Source of the DNA: Silvimonas soli
GTDB taxonomy: Bacteria; Pseudomonadota; Gammaproteobacteria; Burkholderiales; Chitinibacteraceae
Length of the DNA stretch: 64,000 bases
Direction: 5' to 3'
Assembly (NCBI RefSeq): GCF_030035605.1
Contig: NZ_CP106736.1
Span: 2,728,001-2,792,000 of the forward strand
The translations under genes were made by a program, and so were the position numbers. The notes beneath the pieces were generated by a model. The model saw nothing but the letters and a program-made list of their open reading frames with translations, searched no databases and was not told where the DNA came from. Below are positions 33,194-40,821 of the stretch, piece after piece; position 1 is the first letter of the stretch, and every line of letters begins with the position of its first letter.

Positions 33194-34189
33194 TTAGCGC
33201 GCCGCGTCTCCACGGCGATATTCGGCGCTGATGTCATCGAATCGCTGTTTGACGTGCGGGTTCAGCTGGAGTGAGACCGCCGCCAGGGTGGCATCCAGTT
33301 GCTCCGGGCGGCTGGCCCCAATCAGCGGGGCCGTGATGGCCGGATTGGCCAGAACCCAGGCCAGCGCCGCCGTGGCGAGCGGTATACCAGCCTCATCCGC
33401 GACCGCCTGTAATTGGCCCACGGTATTGAACTCCCGCTCATGCCAGTAGCGGTCTTGATAACGCTCAGCGGCGTTGCCCAAGGTAAAGCGTGACCCTTGC
33501 GTGGGCTCGCCAGACCGATGCTTGCCGGTCAGCAGACCACCCGCCAGCGGGTTATACGGGATCACGGCCAGCCCTTCTTCTTGCGCCAGGGGTAGCAGCT
33601 CACGCTCGATTTCGCGAAACAGCAAGTTATAGCGCGGCTGCACCGATACAAAGCGCTGCAGGCGCTGGGCTTCTTGCTTGCCCAGTGCGCGAGCCAGCCG
33701 GTATGCCAGGAAATTGGATACCCCGACATACCGGACCTTGCCGCTGCGTACCAGATCATCCAGTGCCCGGATGGTTTCATCCAGCGGTGTGTCCGGGTCG
33801 TCAGAGTGCAACTGGTACAGATCGATATAGTCCGTGCCCAGCCGTTTGAGAGAAGCCTCCACCGCACTCAGCAAATGCTTGCGCGAGGCACCCTGATCCC
33901 ACGCATTCGGCCCCACTTTTCCGACTGCTTTGGTCGCAAGCACAAAATCGTGGCGCCGATGCTTAAGCCAGTTACCGACAATTTCTTCTGTTCGGCCCAC
34001 TGTTTCCAGGCTGCCGCCCAGAGGGTAAACGTCGGCGGTGTCGAACAGGTTGATTCCCGCTGCCGCAGCGCGATCCAGAATGCGAAAAGAGGTTTCGGCA
34101 TCGGTTTGCAGACCAAATGTCATGGTGCCCAGCGCCAGGCGCGAGACCGTGAGGCCGGTATTGCCAAAGCGGGTTGTGGGAATGGACAT
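33194..34189 (-). CDS. Aldo/keto reductase in the sulfur cluster
   Basis: The 331-residue protein has the aldo/keto reductase tetrad: LFDTADVYPLGG, VLATKAVGKVG and LYQLHSDDPDTP, plus the cofactor end PLIGASRPEQL. It is only distantly related to the tandem pair at 5517-7575. It has one internal Met and no Cys, whereas the tandem pair have three to five internal Met and one Cys each. It is the last gene of the monooxygenase 2-SDR-reductase operon, 39 bases after the SDR. It likely reduces an aldehyde or ketone made by desulfurisation (inference). Confidence 0.9.
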   Translation of the reverse strand: MSIPTTRFGNTGLTVSRLALGTMTFGLQTDAETSFRILDRAAAAGINLFDTADVYPLGGSLETVGRTEEIVGNWLKHRRHDFVLATKAVGKVGPNAWDQGASRKHLLSAVEASLKRLGTDYIDLYQLHSDDPDTPLDETIRALDDLVRSGKVRYVGVSNFLAYRLARALGKQEAQRLQRFVSVQPRYNLLFREIERELLPLAQEEGLAVIPYNPLAGGLLTGKHRSGEPTQGSRFTLGNAAERYQDRYWHEREFNTVGQLQAVADEAGIPLATAALAWVLANPAITAPLIGASRPEQLDATLAAVSLQLNPHVKQRFDDISAEYRRGDAAR

Positions 34190-34228
34190 GGGGTTCTCCA
34201 GATACGTCAGGTGAAAACTTCGCCAGCT

Positions 34229-34987
34229 TCAATAATGGATGGTGCCTGGACTGCCGCCACCAACCGCAATGGCATCACCATTGATGGCTACACTGCGCGG
34301 CGAGGCCAGAAACGCCACGATGTCTGCCACTTCGCCCGCGTCGACAATGCGGCCAATGGTGTTGCCAGATGTCGCGCGCGCCGCAGCCGCACTGTCAGTG
34401 CGCTCGGTGCGGGTTAAACCAGGATGCACTGCCACTACATTGATGCCTTGCGGGCCCAGTTCATCTGCCAGGTTTTTGGTCACCGCCGCTACGCCCACGT
34501 TGCGCAAGGTTGCCACTGGCCGCCCGGTGCGGTGAATCGCCAAACCACCAATATTGATAATACGCCCCCAGCCATTGGCCAACAGGTGCGGCGCCACTGC
34601 CCGCGCGGTCCGCAGATAGCCGATCACCTTGATGTCGATATCCAGCAAGGCTTCGGCATCGATCACTTCAGCGATACCCGTGGCGGTTGAAATACCGCCC
34701 GGCAGCGCAGCGGCGTTGACCAGAATATCCACTCCGCCCAGCGCTTCAACCGCGTGGGCAATCAGCGCGTTCACCGAATCGGTGCTGCCGGTATCCGTCA
34801 CCACCGGCACAATCGTGCGCCCCGTCAGCGCCGCCAGCTCTTTGGCAGTGGCTTGCAAGGCCTCCTGACCACGCGCGGCGATCACCACATCAGCGCCTTC
34901 CAGCGCCAGTTGCCGGGCGATAGCCTTGCCTATGCCGCGACTCCCGCCGGTGACAATCGCGCGTTTTCCTTGAAGTTGCAGGTCCAT
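34229..34987 (-). CDS. Short-chain dehydrogenase family protein lacking the catalytic Tyr/Lys
   Basis: The 252-residue protein has the SDR Rossmann fold with the cofactor motif GGSRGIGKAIA near 15 and LVNAAALPGG near 88. After the strand RIINIGGLAIH the usual YxxxK active site is replaced by VATLRNVGVAAVTKNL, which has neither the Tyr nor the Lys at the expected places. It may therefore be a divergent enzyme using other residues, or a non-catalytic protein. Apart from the initiator it lacks Met, and it lacks Cys. It sits between monooxygenase 2 and the aldo/keto reductase. Confidence 0.85.
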   Translation of the reverse strand: MDLQLQGKRAIVTGGSRGIGKAIARQLALEGADVVIAARGQEALQATAKELAALTGRTIVPVVTDTGSTDSVNALIAHAVEALGGVDILVNAAALPGGISTATGIAEVIDAEALLDIDIKVIGYLRTARAVAPHLLANGWGRIINIGGLAIHRTGRPVATLRNVGVAAVTKNLADELGPQGINVVAVHPGLTRTERTDSAAAARATSGNTIGRIVDAGEVADIVAFLASPRSVAINGDAIAVGGGSPGTIHY

Positions 34988-35041
34988 CAGATGCTCCAGA
35001 AGTTTGCGGCCAAACGCCTGTCTGGCCGCGCAGACAAGTGA

Positions 35042-36400
35042 TCAGGCACGCAGGCGTTCTTCGCCTGATTGCGCGTAGCGGCTGAGCGGACGTGGCAAGC
35101 CCAGATTTTCACGCAAGGTTTTGCCGGTGTATTCAGTGCGGAACAAGCCACGCTTTTGCAGTTCCGGAATGACCAGATCAACAAACTCGTTGAGTGACTG
35201 TGGCAGTACCGGCGGCATGATATTGAAACCGTCGGCGGCCTCGTTTTCGAACCATGCCTGGATTTCATCGGCGATGCTGGCTGGGGTTCCTACCACTACG
35301 CGATGCCCGCGTGCCCCGGCCAGGCTTTCGTATAACTGCCGCAGGGTCAGGTTGTCACGGCGCGCCAGTTCGGATACCAGCGCAAGGCGGCTGGTATTGC
35401 CGTTGGTTTGCGTGGCAAAAGCGGGTAACGGGCCGTCCAGGTCGTACTGGCTGAGGTCTACATCCGGAAAGAACCGTTGCACTATCGATATCCCGACCGC
35501 AGGGTGAATCAGCTCCTGCAACTCGCGGTAGCGGGCTTCGGCTTCTTCCTGGGTGCGCCCGATCACCGGCGACAAACCCGGCATGATCTTCAGCTCGTCC
35601 GGGTTGCGGCCATATTTGGCCAGACGTCCTTTAACGTCGCGATAAAACGTCTGGGCTTCTTCCAGGGTTTGCCAGGCAGTAAAGATGACTTCGGCGGTAC
35701 GCGCCGCCAGTTCACGCCCGGCTTCGGACGCGCCGGCCTGCACAATCACCGGATAACCCTGTGGTGGTCGCGAGATATTGAGCGGACCGGTGACGGAAAA
35801 ATGCTTGCCCTGGTGATCGAGCGTATGCAGTTTGTCCGCGTCAAAATAAACGCCGCTGGTTTTGTCGCGCAGGAAAGCGTCGTCGTCAAAGCTGTCCCAC
35901 AGGCCTTTGACCACATCGAGGAATTCCTCGGCGCGCTCGTAACGCAGCGCATGTGCCAGGTGTTCGGCCTTGCCAAAGTTACCGGCGGCGGCTTCATTGC
36001 CGGTGGTAACCACGTTCCACGCCGCACGTCCTTTGGATAAATGATCCAGCGAGGCAAATTTTCGGGCCAGCAAATATGGCTCGTTGTAGGTGGTGGAGTC
36101 GGTGGCGACAAAGCCGATGTGGCTGGTGGTTGCCGACAGCGCCGCAAACAAAGTTACCGGCTCGAAATGGGCGATACGGCCATAGCGGCCGCGCGCTTCG
36201 TTGTCACCGCGTTCATAAATGCCCGGACTGTCGGCCAGAAACACCAGATCAAACTTGCCGCGCTCGGCGGTCTGCGCCACTTCCTGGTAGTGGTCGATGT
36301 TGGTTCCGGAGTCCGCTTGCGAACCCGGATGCCGCCACGCGGCGATGTGATGACCAGTGGCCTGGATAAAAGCACCAAGGTGCAGTTTGCGTTCACTCAT
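35042..36400 (-). CDS. NtaA/DmoA-family FMN-dependent monooxygenase 2
   Basis: The ATG at 36400 (MSERKLHLGAFIQATGHH) has GGAG at suitable spacing; the ATG at 36415 touches that site and is rejected. The 452-residue enzyme is a paralogue of monooxygenases 1 and 3, sharing WRHPGSQADSG, GRAAWNVVTTGN and GYPVIVQAGASEAGRELAAR. It would oxidise a sulfur compound with reduced FMN. No Cys and two internal Met are present. It is first in an operon with the SDR and aldo/keto reductase, under the sigma-54 promoter at 36539. Differences in the helical insertion (GIYERGDNEARGRYGR) suggest its own substrate. Confidence 0.9.
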   Translation of the reverse strand: MSERKLHLGAFIQATGHHIAAWRHPGSQADSGTNIDHYQEVAQTAERGKFDLVFLADSPGIYERGDNEARGRYGRIAHFEPVTLFAALSATTSHIGFVATDSTTYNEPYLLARKFASLDHLSKGRAAWNVVTTGNEAAAGNFGKAEHLAHALRYERAEEFLDVVKGLWDSFDDDAFLRDKTSGVYFDADKLHTLDHQGKHFSVTGPLNISRPPQGYPVIVQAGASEAGRELAARTAEVIFTAWQTLEEAQTFYRDVKGRLAKYGRNPDELKIMPGLSPVIGRTQEEAEARYRELQELIHPAVGISIVQRFFPDVDLSQYDLDGPLPAFATQTNGNTSRLALVSELARRDNLTLRQLYESLAGARGHRVVVGTPASIADEIQAWFENEAADGFNIMPPVLPQSLNEFVDLVIPELQKRGLFRTEYTGKTLRENLGLPRPLSRYAQSGEERLRA

Positions 36401-36538
36401 TGACTCATGCTCCACAGGACGGTGCTGGCCAGACGGATGGGCCCGTTGCCAGATTGAGGACTGTTAGTGCGGTGACGGTGAGGCCAGCCGGTTATGGTTT
36501 TTTGGGATCGGGGCTGGTGTTCAAGTCATCGCTTCTGA

Positions 36539-36553
36539 GCAGAAGTCATGCCA
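36539..36553 (-). promoter_or_regulatory. Sigma-54 promoter of the monooxygenase 2 operon
   Basis: The complement reads TGGCATGACTTCTGC, with GG and GC at the exact spacing and mismatches at one base of each box. Transcription should begin near 36528, leaving a leader of about 127 bases. Confidence 0.7.
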
Positions 36554-36625
36554 GCGTAGCAGGCACTGGGTAATCCGGGCACCAGAGGCAGTGGCTGGGC
36601 GCATTGCCAGCAATCTGGCGCGCAG

Positions 36626-36637
36626 GCTGTGCGAAAT
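36626..36637. promoter_or_regulatory. Putative activator site shared by divergent promoters
   Basis: GCTGTGCGAAAT matches the motif at 16640 and 30287 in ten of twelve positions. It lies about 75 bases from the leftward -24 box and about 125 from the rightward one. Confidence 0.5.
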
Positions 36638-36761
36638 CAGCCAGTCAAACCGGCCACCTAAAGAGTTGCCACTGTTTGAAATCGCGCAATTTGCTGCGTC
36701 AACTGTGCGGCCAGATACATCCCGACACGGCAATACCTTGGCTGGGTGCGGGTTGGCGTGC

Positions 36762-36777
36762 TGGCACGGTTTCTGCA
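36762..36777 (+). promoter_or_regulatory. Sigma-54 promoter of the TauD / monooxygenase 3 operon
   Basis: TGGCACGGTTTCTGCA matches TGGCACGNNNNTTGCW with one mismatch and exact spacing. Transcription should begin near 36788. Confidence 0.82.
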
Positions 36778-36846
36778 GAGACACGTCATGAGTAAAAATT
36801 CTAAAGCTCTTTCGTTTTATCCAAGTAGTGCATAAGGACACCACAC

Positions 36847-37779
36847 ATGACCGCTGTTTCTACCCTGACCACACCTCTGGCGCAGGCTTTTCACAAACTG
36901 GCTAAGCTGGACCGCCCGGCAATCCAGACCCCGGCCGACGTCAGCATTAGCGCAACGGGTGGGCCGCTGGGCGCAGTCGTAACCGGGCTGGATGCGAATC
37001 GCCCGCTCTCGTCCGATCTGGTCTTGCGTCTAAAGCAGGCGCTGGATAACCATCACATTCTGATTTTCAAACAGCAGCAGTTGAACGACGATCACTTCCT
37101 GGCCTTCAGCACCTACTTCGGATCGGTGTTCCGGCCGCCGGAAGATATCCCGGTGCTGGCTTCCGGTACTGGCGGCACCCCGCCCGATGTGGTGCCGGTC
37201 TCCAATCAGGATGGCGGCTACACCGGCAGTGGCGAACTGACCCCGCATATTGACCACCAGTGGACGCCGCTGCCGTCGGCAGGCTCGCTCCTGTATGCAC
37301 TGGAAGTCCCGCAAAGCGGTGGCAGAACCAGTTGGTATAACATCGCCCGGGCATACGCCGATCTGGACGAAGCCACCCGCAACGAAATTGACCAGCTGCA
37401 ACTCATTACCTACAACCCGTTTACTCATCCCCGTGACCTGCCGCGCCGCTTGTATCGCACGCCGGATCTGACTCCGACCAGCCATGGCTTTCCGCATCCG
37501 CTGGTACGTACTCATCCATCCAGCGGCAAGAAGGTGCTGTTTCTGAGCACCCATACCGAGGTCGAGCTGCCTGGTATTGACCCGCAGCACGGACAGGCGC
37601 TGATCGCCCGGCTGCGCCAGCATCTGCAGAACCCCAAATACCGCTACGAGCATGACTGGGAAGTGGGCGACATCGTGTATTGGGATAACCAGGCCACCTT
37701 GCATTCGCGCACGGCGTTTTCGCCTGAAGAACGTCGCGTGCTCAAGCGCGTGAGCCTGGCGGGCAGCCGTCCGTTTTAA
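36847..37779 (+). CDS. TauD-family Fe(II)/2-oxoglutarate dioxygenase
   Basis: The 310-residue protein has the TauD fold. The iron-binding HxD is in LTPHIDHQW near 137-139, the distal His is in DNQATLHSRTAF near 282, and the Arg that holds 2-oxoglutarate is in RRVLKRVSLAG. Family members such as TauD and AtsK hydroxylate the carbon next to a sulfonate or sulfate ester, which releases sulfite or sulfate. AAGGA precedes the ATG. Only the initiator Met and no Cys are present. It is the first gene of a sigma-54 operon with monooxygenase 3. Taurine itself is not proven as the substrate. Confidence 0.9.
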   Translation: MTAVSTLTTPLAQAFHKLAKLDRPAIQTPADVSISATGGPLGAVVTGLDANRPLSSDLVLRLKQALDNHHILIFKQQQLNDDHFLAFSTYFGSVFRPPEDIPVLASGTGGTPPDVVPVSNQDGGYTGSGELTPHIDHQWTPLPSAGSLLYALEVPQSGGRTSWYNIARAYADLDEATRNEIDQLQLITYNPFTHPRDLPRRLYRTPDLTPTSHGFPHPLVRTHPSSGKKVLFLSTHTEVELPGIDPQHGQALIARLRQHLQNPKYRYEHDWEVGDIVYWDNQATLHSRTAFSPEERRVLKRVSLAGSRPF

Positions 37780-37874
37780 GCAAAGAACTGCATGCCTCAC
37801 ATGCTTCTGATCTGCTTCCGATCTGCATTGGGCTGCCCGTTAAAGCGGGCCGCTAAAACCATGGAAAAATTCCA

Positions 37875-39227
37875 ATGAGCCAACGACAACTGAAACTGAA
37901 TGCCTTCCTGATGACCGCAGGCCATCACGTAGCCGCATGGCGCCACCCTGATTCCCGCGCCGATGGCGGCATCCGGTTTGATCATTTCAAACAGATCGCC
38001 CAGGCGGCCGAGCGGGCCAAATTCGACGCCGTATTCTTTGCCGACAGCGCAGCGGTCTGGAACGGTGGTCCTCAGCAAGAAGCACAAAGCCGCGGCGCGC
38101 AGTCCGATCACTTTGAACCAGTGACGCTGTTATCCGCGCTGGCCGCCGTGACCGAACACATCGGGCTGATTGCCACTGTCACCACGACCTATAACGAGCC
38201 CTATCATCTGGCGCGCAAATTTGCCTCGCTCGATCACCTGAGTAATGGCCGCGCTGGCTGGAATCTGGTGACTTCTGCCAATGCAGCCGAAGCGTTCAAC
38301 TTTGGTCTGGATGCACACGTAGCCCACGCGGATCGCTATGCCCGTGCCGAGGAATTTATCGACGTGGCCACCGGCTTGTGGGATAGCTGGGAAGACGACG
38401 CGTTCATTCGTGACAAAGCTTCCGGCGTGTTTTTTGATCCGGAACGACTGCATGTGCTGGATCATCAGGGCAAGCATTTCCGCGTGCGCGGGCCGTTAAA
38501 TGTTGCTCGTCCGGTGCAGGGATACCCGGTGATCGTGCAGGCGGGTTCCAGCGAGCCCGGCAAGGAGCTGGCGGCGCGTACCGCCGAGGTCATCTTTACT
38601 GCGCAACTCACGCTGGAAAACGCCCAGGCGTTTTATCGAGATGTGAAAGGCCGCCTTGCCAAATATGGCCGCAGCCCGGACGAGCTGAAAATCCTGCCGG
38701 GGATTTTTCCGGTGGTGGGCCGGACCCGCGAAGAAGCCCAGGCCAAATACAAGGCACTGCAGGAGTTGATCCATCCTTCGGTGGGCCTGGCTTTGTTGTC
38801 CGGCATGCTGGGAGGGTTTGACCTGACTGGTTACGCGCTGGACGGCCCGTTGCCAGAACTGCCGGAAAGCAACGGCGGCAAGAGTCGGCAGTCGTTGCTG
38901 ATTGACCTGGCGCGGCGCGAAAACCTGACCATTCGCGAGCTTTATCTGCGTATTTCAGGCGCACGCGGCCACCTGACGCTGGTAGGCACCGGAGAAGAGA
39001 TCGCCGATCAATTGCAACTGTGGTTCGAGAACGAGGCGGCCGACGGTTTCAATGTCATGCCTCCGACCTTGCCGGGTGGTCTGGACGACTTCATCGAGCT
39101 GGTACTACCGGAACTGCGTCGGCGCGGTTTGTTCCGGACCGAGTACGAAGGCAGAACCTTGCGCGAGAGCCTGGGTCTGGCGCGGCCTGTGAATCGCTAT
39201 ACAACCCCAGCGGCCATTGCGGCTTGA
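37875..39227 (+). CDS. NtaA/DmoA-family FMN-dependent monooxygenase 3
   Basis: The 450-residue enzyme is the third paralogue in the cluster and is closest by eye to monooxygenase 1, with WDSWEDDAFIRDKASGVFF and GYPVIVQAGSSEPGKELAAR nearly identical. It would use reduced FMN and oxygen on a sulfur compound. It has no Cys and three internal Met. It follows the TauD-type gene by 95 bases with no new promoter, so both oxygenases are made together. An inverted repeat after the stop separates it from the convergent activator gene. Confidence 0.9.
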   Translation: MSQRQLKLNAFLMTAGHHVAAWRHPDSRADGGIRFDHFKQIAQAAERAKFDAVFFADSAAVWNGGPQQEAQSRGAQSDHFEPVTLLSALAAVTEHIGLIATVTTTYNEPYHLARKFASLDHLSNGRAGWNLVTSANAAEAFNFGLDAHVAHADRYARAEEFIDVATGLWDSWEDDAFIRDKASGVFFDPERLHVLDHQGKHFRVRGPLNVARPVQGYPVIVQAGSSEPGKELAARTAEVIFTAQLTLENAQAFYRDVKGRLAKYGRSPDELKILPGIFPVVGRTREEAQAKYKALQELIHPSVGLALLSGMLGGFDLTGYALDGPLPELPESNGGKSRQSLLIDLARRENLTIRELYLRISGARGHLTLVGTGEEIADQLQLWFENEAADGFNVMPPTLPGGLDDFIELVLPELRRRGLFRTEYEGRTLRESLGLARPVNRYTTPAAIAA

Positions 39228-39238
39228 TTGACCGATGA

Positions 39239-39279
39239 AATAACACCGGGCGGCACAGTTCGCGCGGCCCGGTGTTATT
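39239..39279. terminator. Inverted repeat between monooxygenase 3 and the activator gene
   Basis: AATAACACCGGGC pairs perfectly with GCCCGGTGTTATT over 13 bases with a 15-base loop. It lacks a long T run but stands between converging genes, so a two-way terminator is likely. Confidence 0.6.
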
Positions 39280-39357
39280 GAGCAGATTGGTATTAGTGGA
39301 AAAGCGAAATGGTGATGCCGAAGTACCGTCAGCTTGATCAGATGGAGCTAGACCCAG

Positions 39358-40473
39358 TTAGATGGCTCTGGCGAGATTGGCAATGGACCAGGTCTGCTCG
39401 CTGTACAGCGCCGGCGCAGGCGCGGCGGGCTGCAACAAGCCATGCCGTTTCATCAGCGTACGCAAAGCATGCCGCGAAATCCCCAGTGATTCGGCAGTGC
39501 GGACCTGATTGAACTGGTGGCGCGACAACGCGGTGCGCACAATCAGCAGCTCCATCCGGGTAAACAAATCGGGCGTGGCGGCGTTCAACATTTTTTCTAG
39601 CGCCAAACCAATCTCGGCATCCGGATCGGCTGAGTGCGTTGGCGTTGGCTCACCGGAGGGTGTCGCGAGGTCTTGCTCCAGCAACAGGTGTTCCTGGCGA
39701 ATTTCACCGCCGTGCGCCAGCAGCAAGGCGGCGTGGATAACGTTTTCCAGTTCGCGGATATTGCCGGGCCAGCCATGTTGCAGCAGCAGCGTTTTCAGTT
39801 CCGCACTCAACCGGGGAACCGCTTGCCCCAGCCGGGCGCAATAGTGGTTCAGGAAGTAATCGGCCAGCGGCAGAATGTCTCCCACGCGCGAGCGCAAGGG
39901 CAGCACCGGCAGCGTAATGATATTGATGCGGTACAACAGATCACGCCGGAAGCGCCCGGCCAGAACGGCGGCTTGCAGATCAACGTTGGTGGCGGCGACG
40001 ATCCGCACGTCGATGGGAATCGGTTTGCGCGCGCCAACCCGCACCACTTCTTTTTCTTGCAGCACGCGTAGCAGTCGCGTTTGCAAAATCAATGGCAACT
40101 CGCCAATTTCATCCAGAAACAAGGTGCCACCCTGCGCCGCTTCAAAGTAGCCTTCGCGCTGGCGCAGCGCTCCAGTAAATGATCCGGCTTCATGCCCAAA
40201 AAACTCGCTTTCGGCCAGCGCTTCGCTGATCGCACCGCAATTGACCGCCACAAACGGGCCTTTGCGCGCGCTGGTTTCATGCAGCCGCCGCGCCAGAATT
40301 TCCTTACCGGTGCCGGTTTCGCCCACGATCAGCACCGGTGCTTCGCTGGGGCCAACGCGCGCCAGCATATCGAACAAGGCGTGGGATGCAGGATCAGAAA
40401 ACACCACGGCTTTGGCCCGCTGGGCGGGGACGTCAGGTGTATGCAGCGTGAGAATCGGAACGTTGGCAGACAT
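39358..40473 (-). CDS. sfnR: SfnR-like sigma-54-dependent activator without sensory domain
   Basis: The ATG at 40473 has GAGGAG upstream and gives 371 residues. The AAA+ domain has Walker A GETGTGKE at 51-58, Walker B GTLFLDEIGE and the arginine-finger region FRRDLLYRIN. The sigma-54 contact loop reads GSFTGA at 97-102, not the usual GAFTGA. A Fis-type helix-turn-helix is near the C-terminus (AESLGISRHALRTLMKRHGL). Only about 25 residues precede the AAA+ domain, so it has no receiver or sensor, as in SfnR of Pseudomonas putida, which activates sulfone use. It likely drives the five sigma-54 promoters here. Its own level, perhaps set by a CysB-type protein, may be the control point (inference). 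Confidence 0.87.
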   Translation of the reverse strand: MSANVPILTLHTPDVPAQRAKAVVFSDPASHALFDMLARVGPSEAPVLIVGETGTGKEILARRLHETSARKGPFVAVNCGAISEALAESEFFGHEAGSFTGALRQREGYFEAAQGGTLFLDEIGELPLILQTRLLRVLQEKEVVRVGARKPIPIDVRIVAATNVDLQAAVLAGRFRRDLLYRINIITLPVLPLRSRVGDILPLADYFLNHYCARLGQAVPRLSAELKTLLLQHGWPGNIRELENVIHAALLLAHGGEIRQEHLLLEQDLATPSGEPTPTHSADPDAEIGLALEKMLNAATPDLFTRMELLIVRTALSRHQFNQVRTAESLGISRHALRTLMKRHGLLQPAAPAPALYSEQTWSIANLARAI

Positions 40474-40821
40474 ATTGGCTCCTCGCAAACAGGGGCAAAA
40501 CGCATGTTCAAAGCAAAGCGGCTGAATAGCGTTTGAAATCAGCCCTTGATGCGGCGAAGGCGGTGGTGCGCCAGCCGAGCCAACTCACTGTAGCGTAACT
40601 TTTTAATAACTTAAATGAATTTAATATTCATTTGTTATTACTATTTTATCTTTTTTTTGAATGGTTTGAAGCGTATGACCAGCCATCCGCGGCAATTCGG
40701 GACTGTTTAGGTCAGAGAGAAGAGGGCAGGTATCGGCCGGCAATCAAACCAGCGGGGCTGGCGTGCCCGATCAGCGAACCGGTATGCGCCTTGGGTAAAT
40801 AACCCGCAGGCGCATGCGGGC
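40474..40821. other. AT-rich control region upstream of the activator gene
   Basis: These 348 bases include a markedly AT-rich block at about 40595-40670 with a long dyad (listed separately). The remainder before the GAF-GGDEF gene shows no supported coding frame. The promoter of the sfnR-type gene should lie here; no clear sigma-54 site was found for it. Confidence 0.5.
40606..40638. promoter_or_regulatory. AT-rich dyad upstream of the activator gene
   Basis: AAATGAAT (40613) and ATTCATTT (40626) form a perfect inverted repeat. The outer arms ATAAC and GTTAT extend it after a two-base bulge. It lies about 135-165 bases before the start codon. A regulator of the activator gene may bind here; CysB-type control is a hypothesis taken from the Pseudomonas sfnR system. 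Confidence 0.5.

Larger units (their letters stand above)
36401..36846. other. Divergent sigma-54 control region
   Basis: This 446-base gap lies between monooxygenase 2 (leftward) and the TauD-type gene (rightward). It holds a sigma-54 promoter in each direction, GCTGTGCGAAAT at 36626 and a second partial copy CTGTGCGG at 36703. A 15-codon frame at 36788-36835 ends in a TAA that overlaps the AAGGA ribosome site of the TauD-type gene. No larger coding frame is supported. Confidence 0.65.

Noticed and set aside
35477..36040. A 187-codon frame opposite monooxygenase 2
   Set aside because: Antisense shadow; the opposite strand encodes a complete known family.
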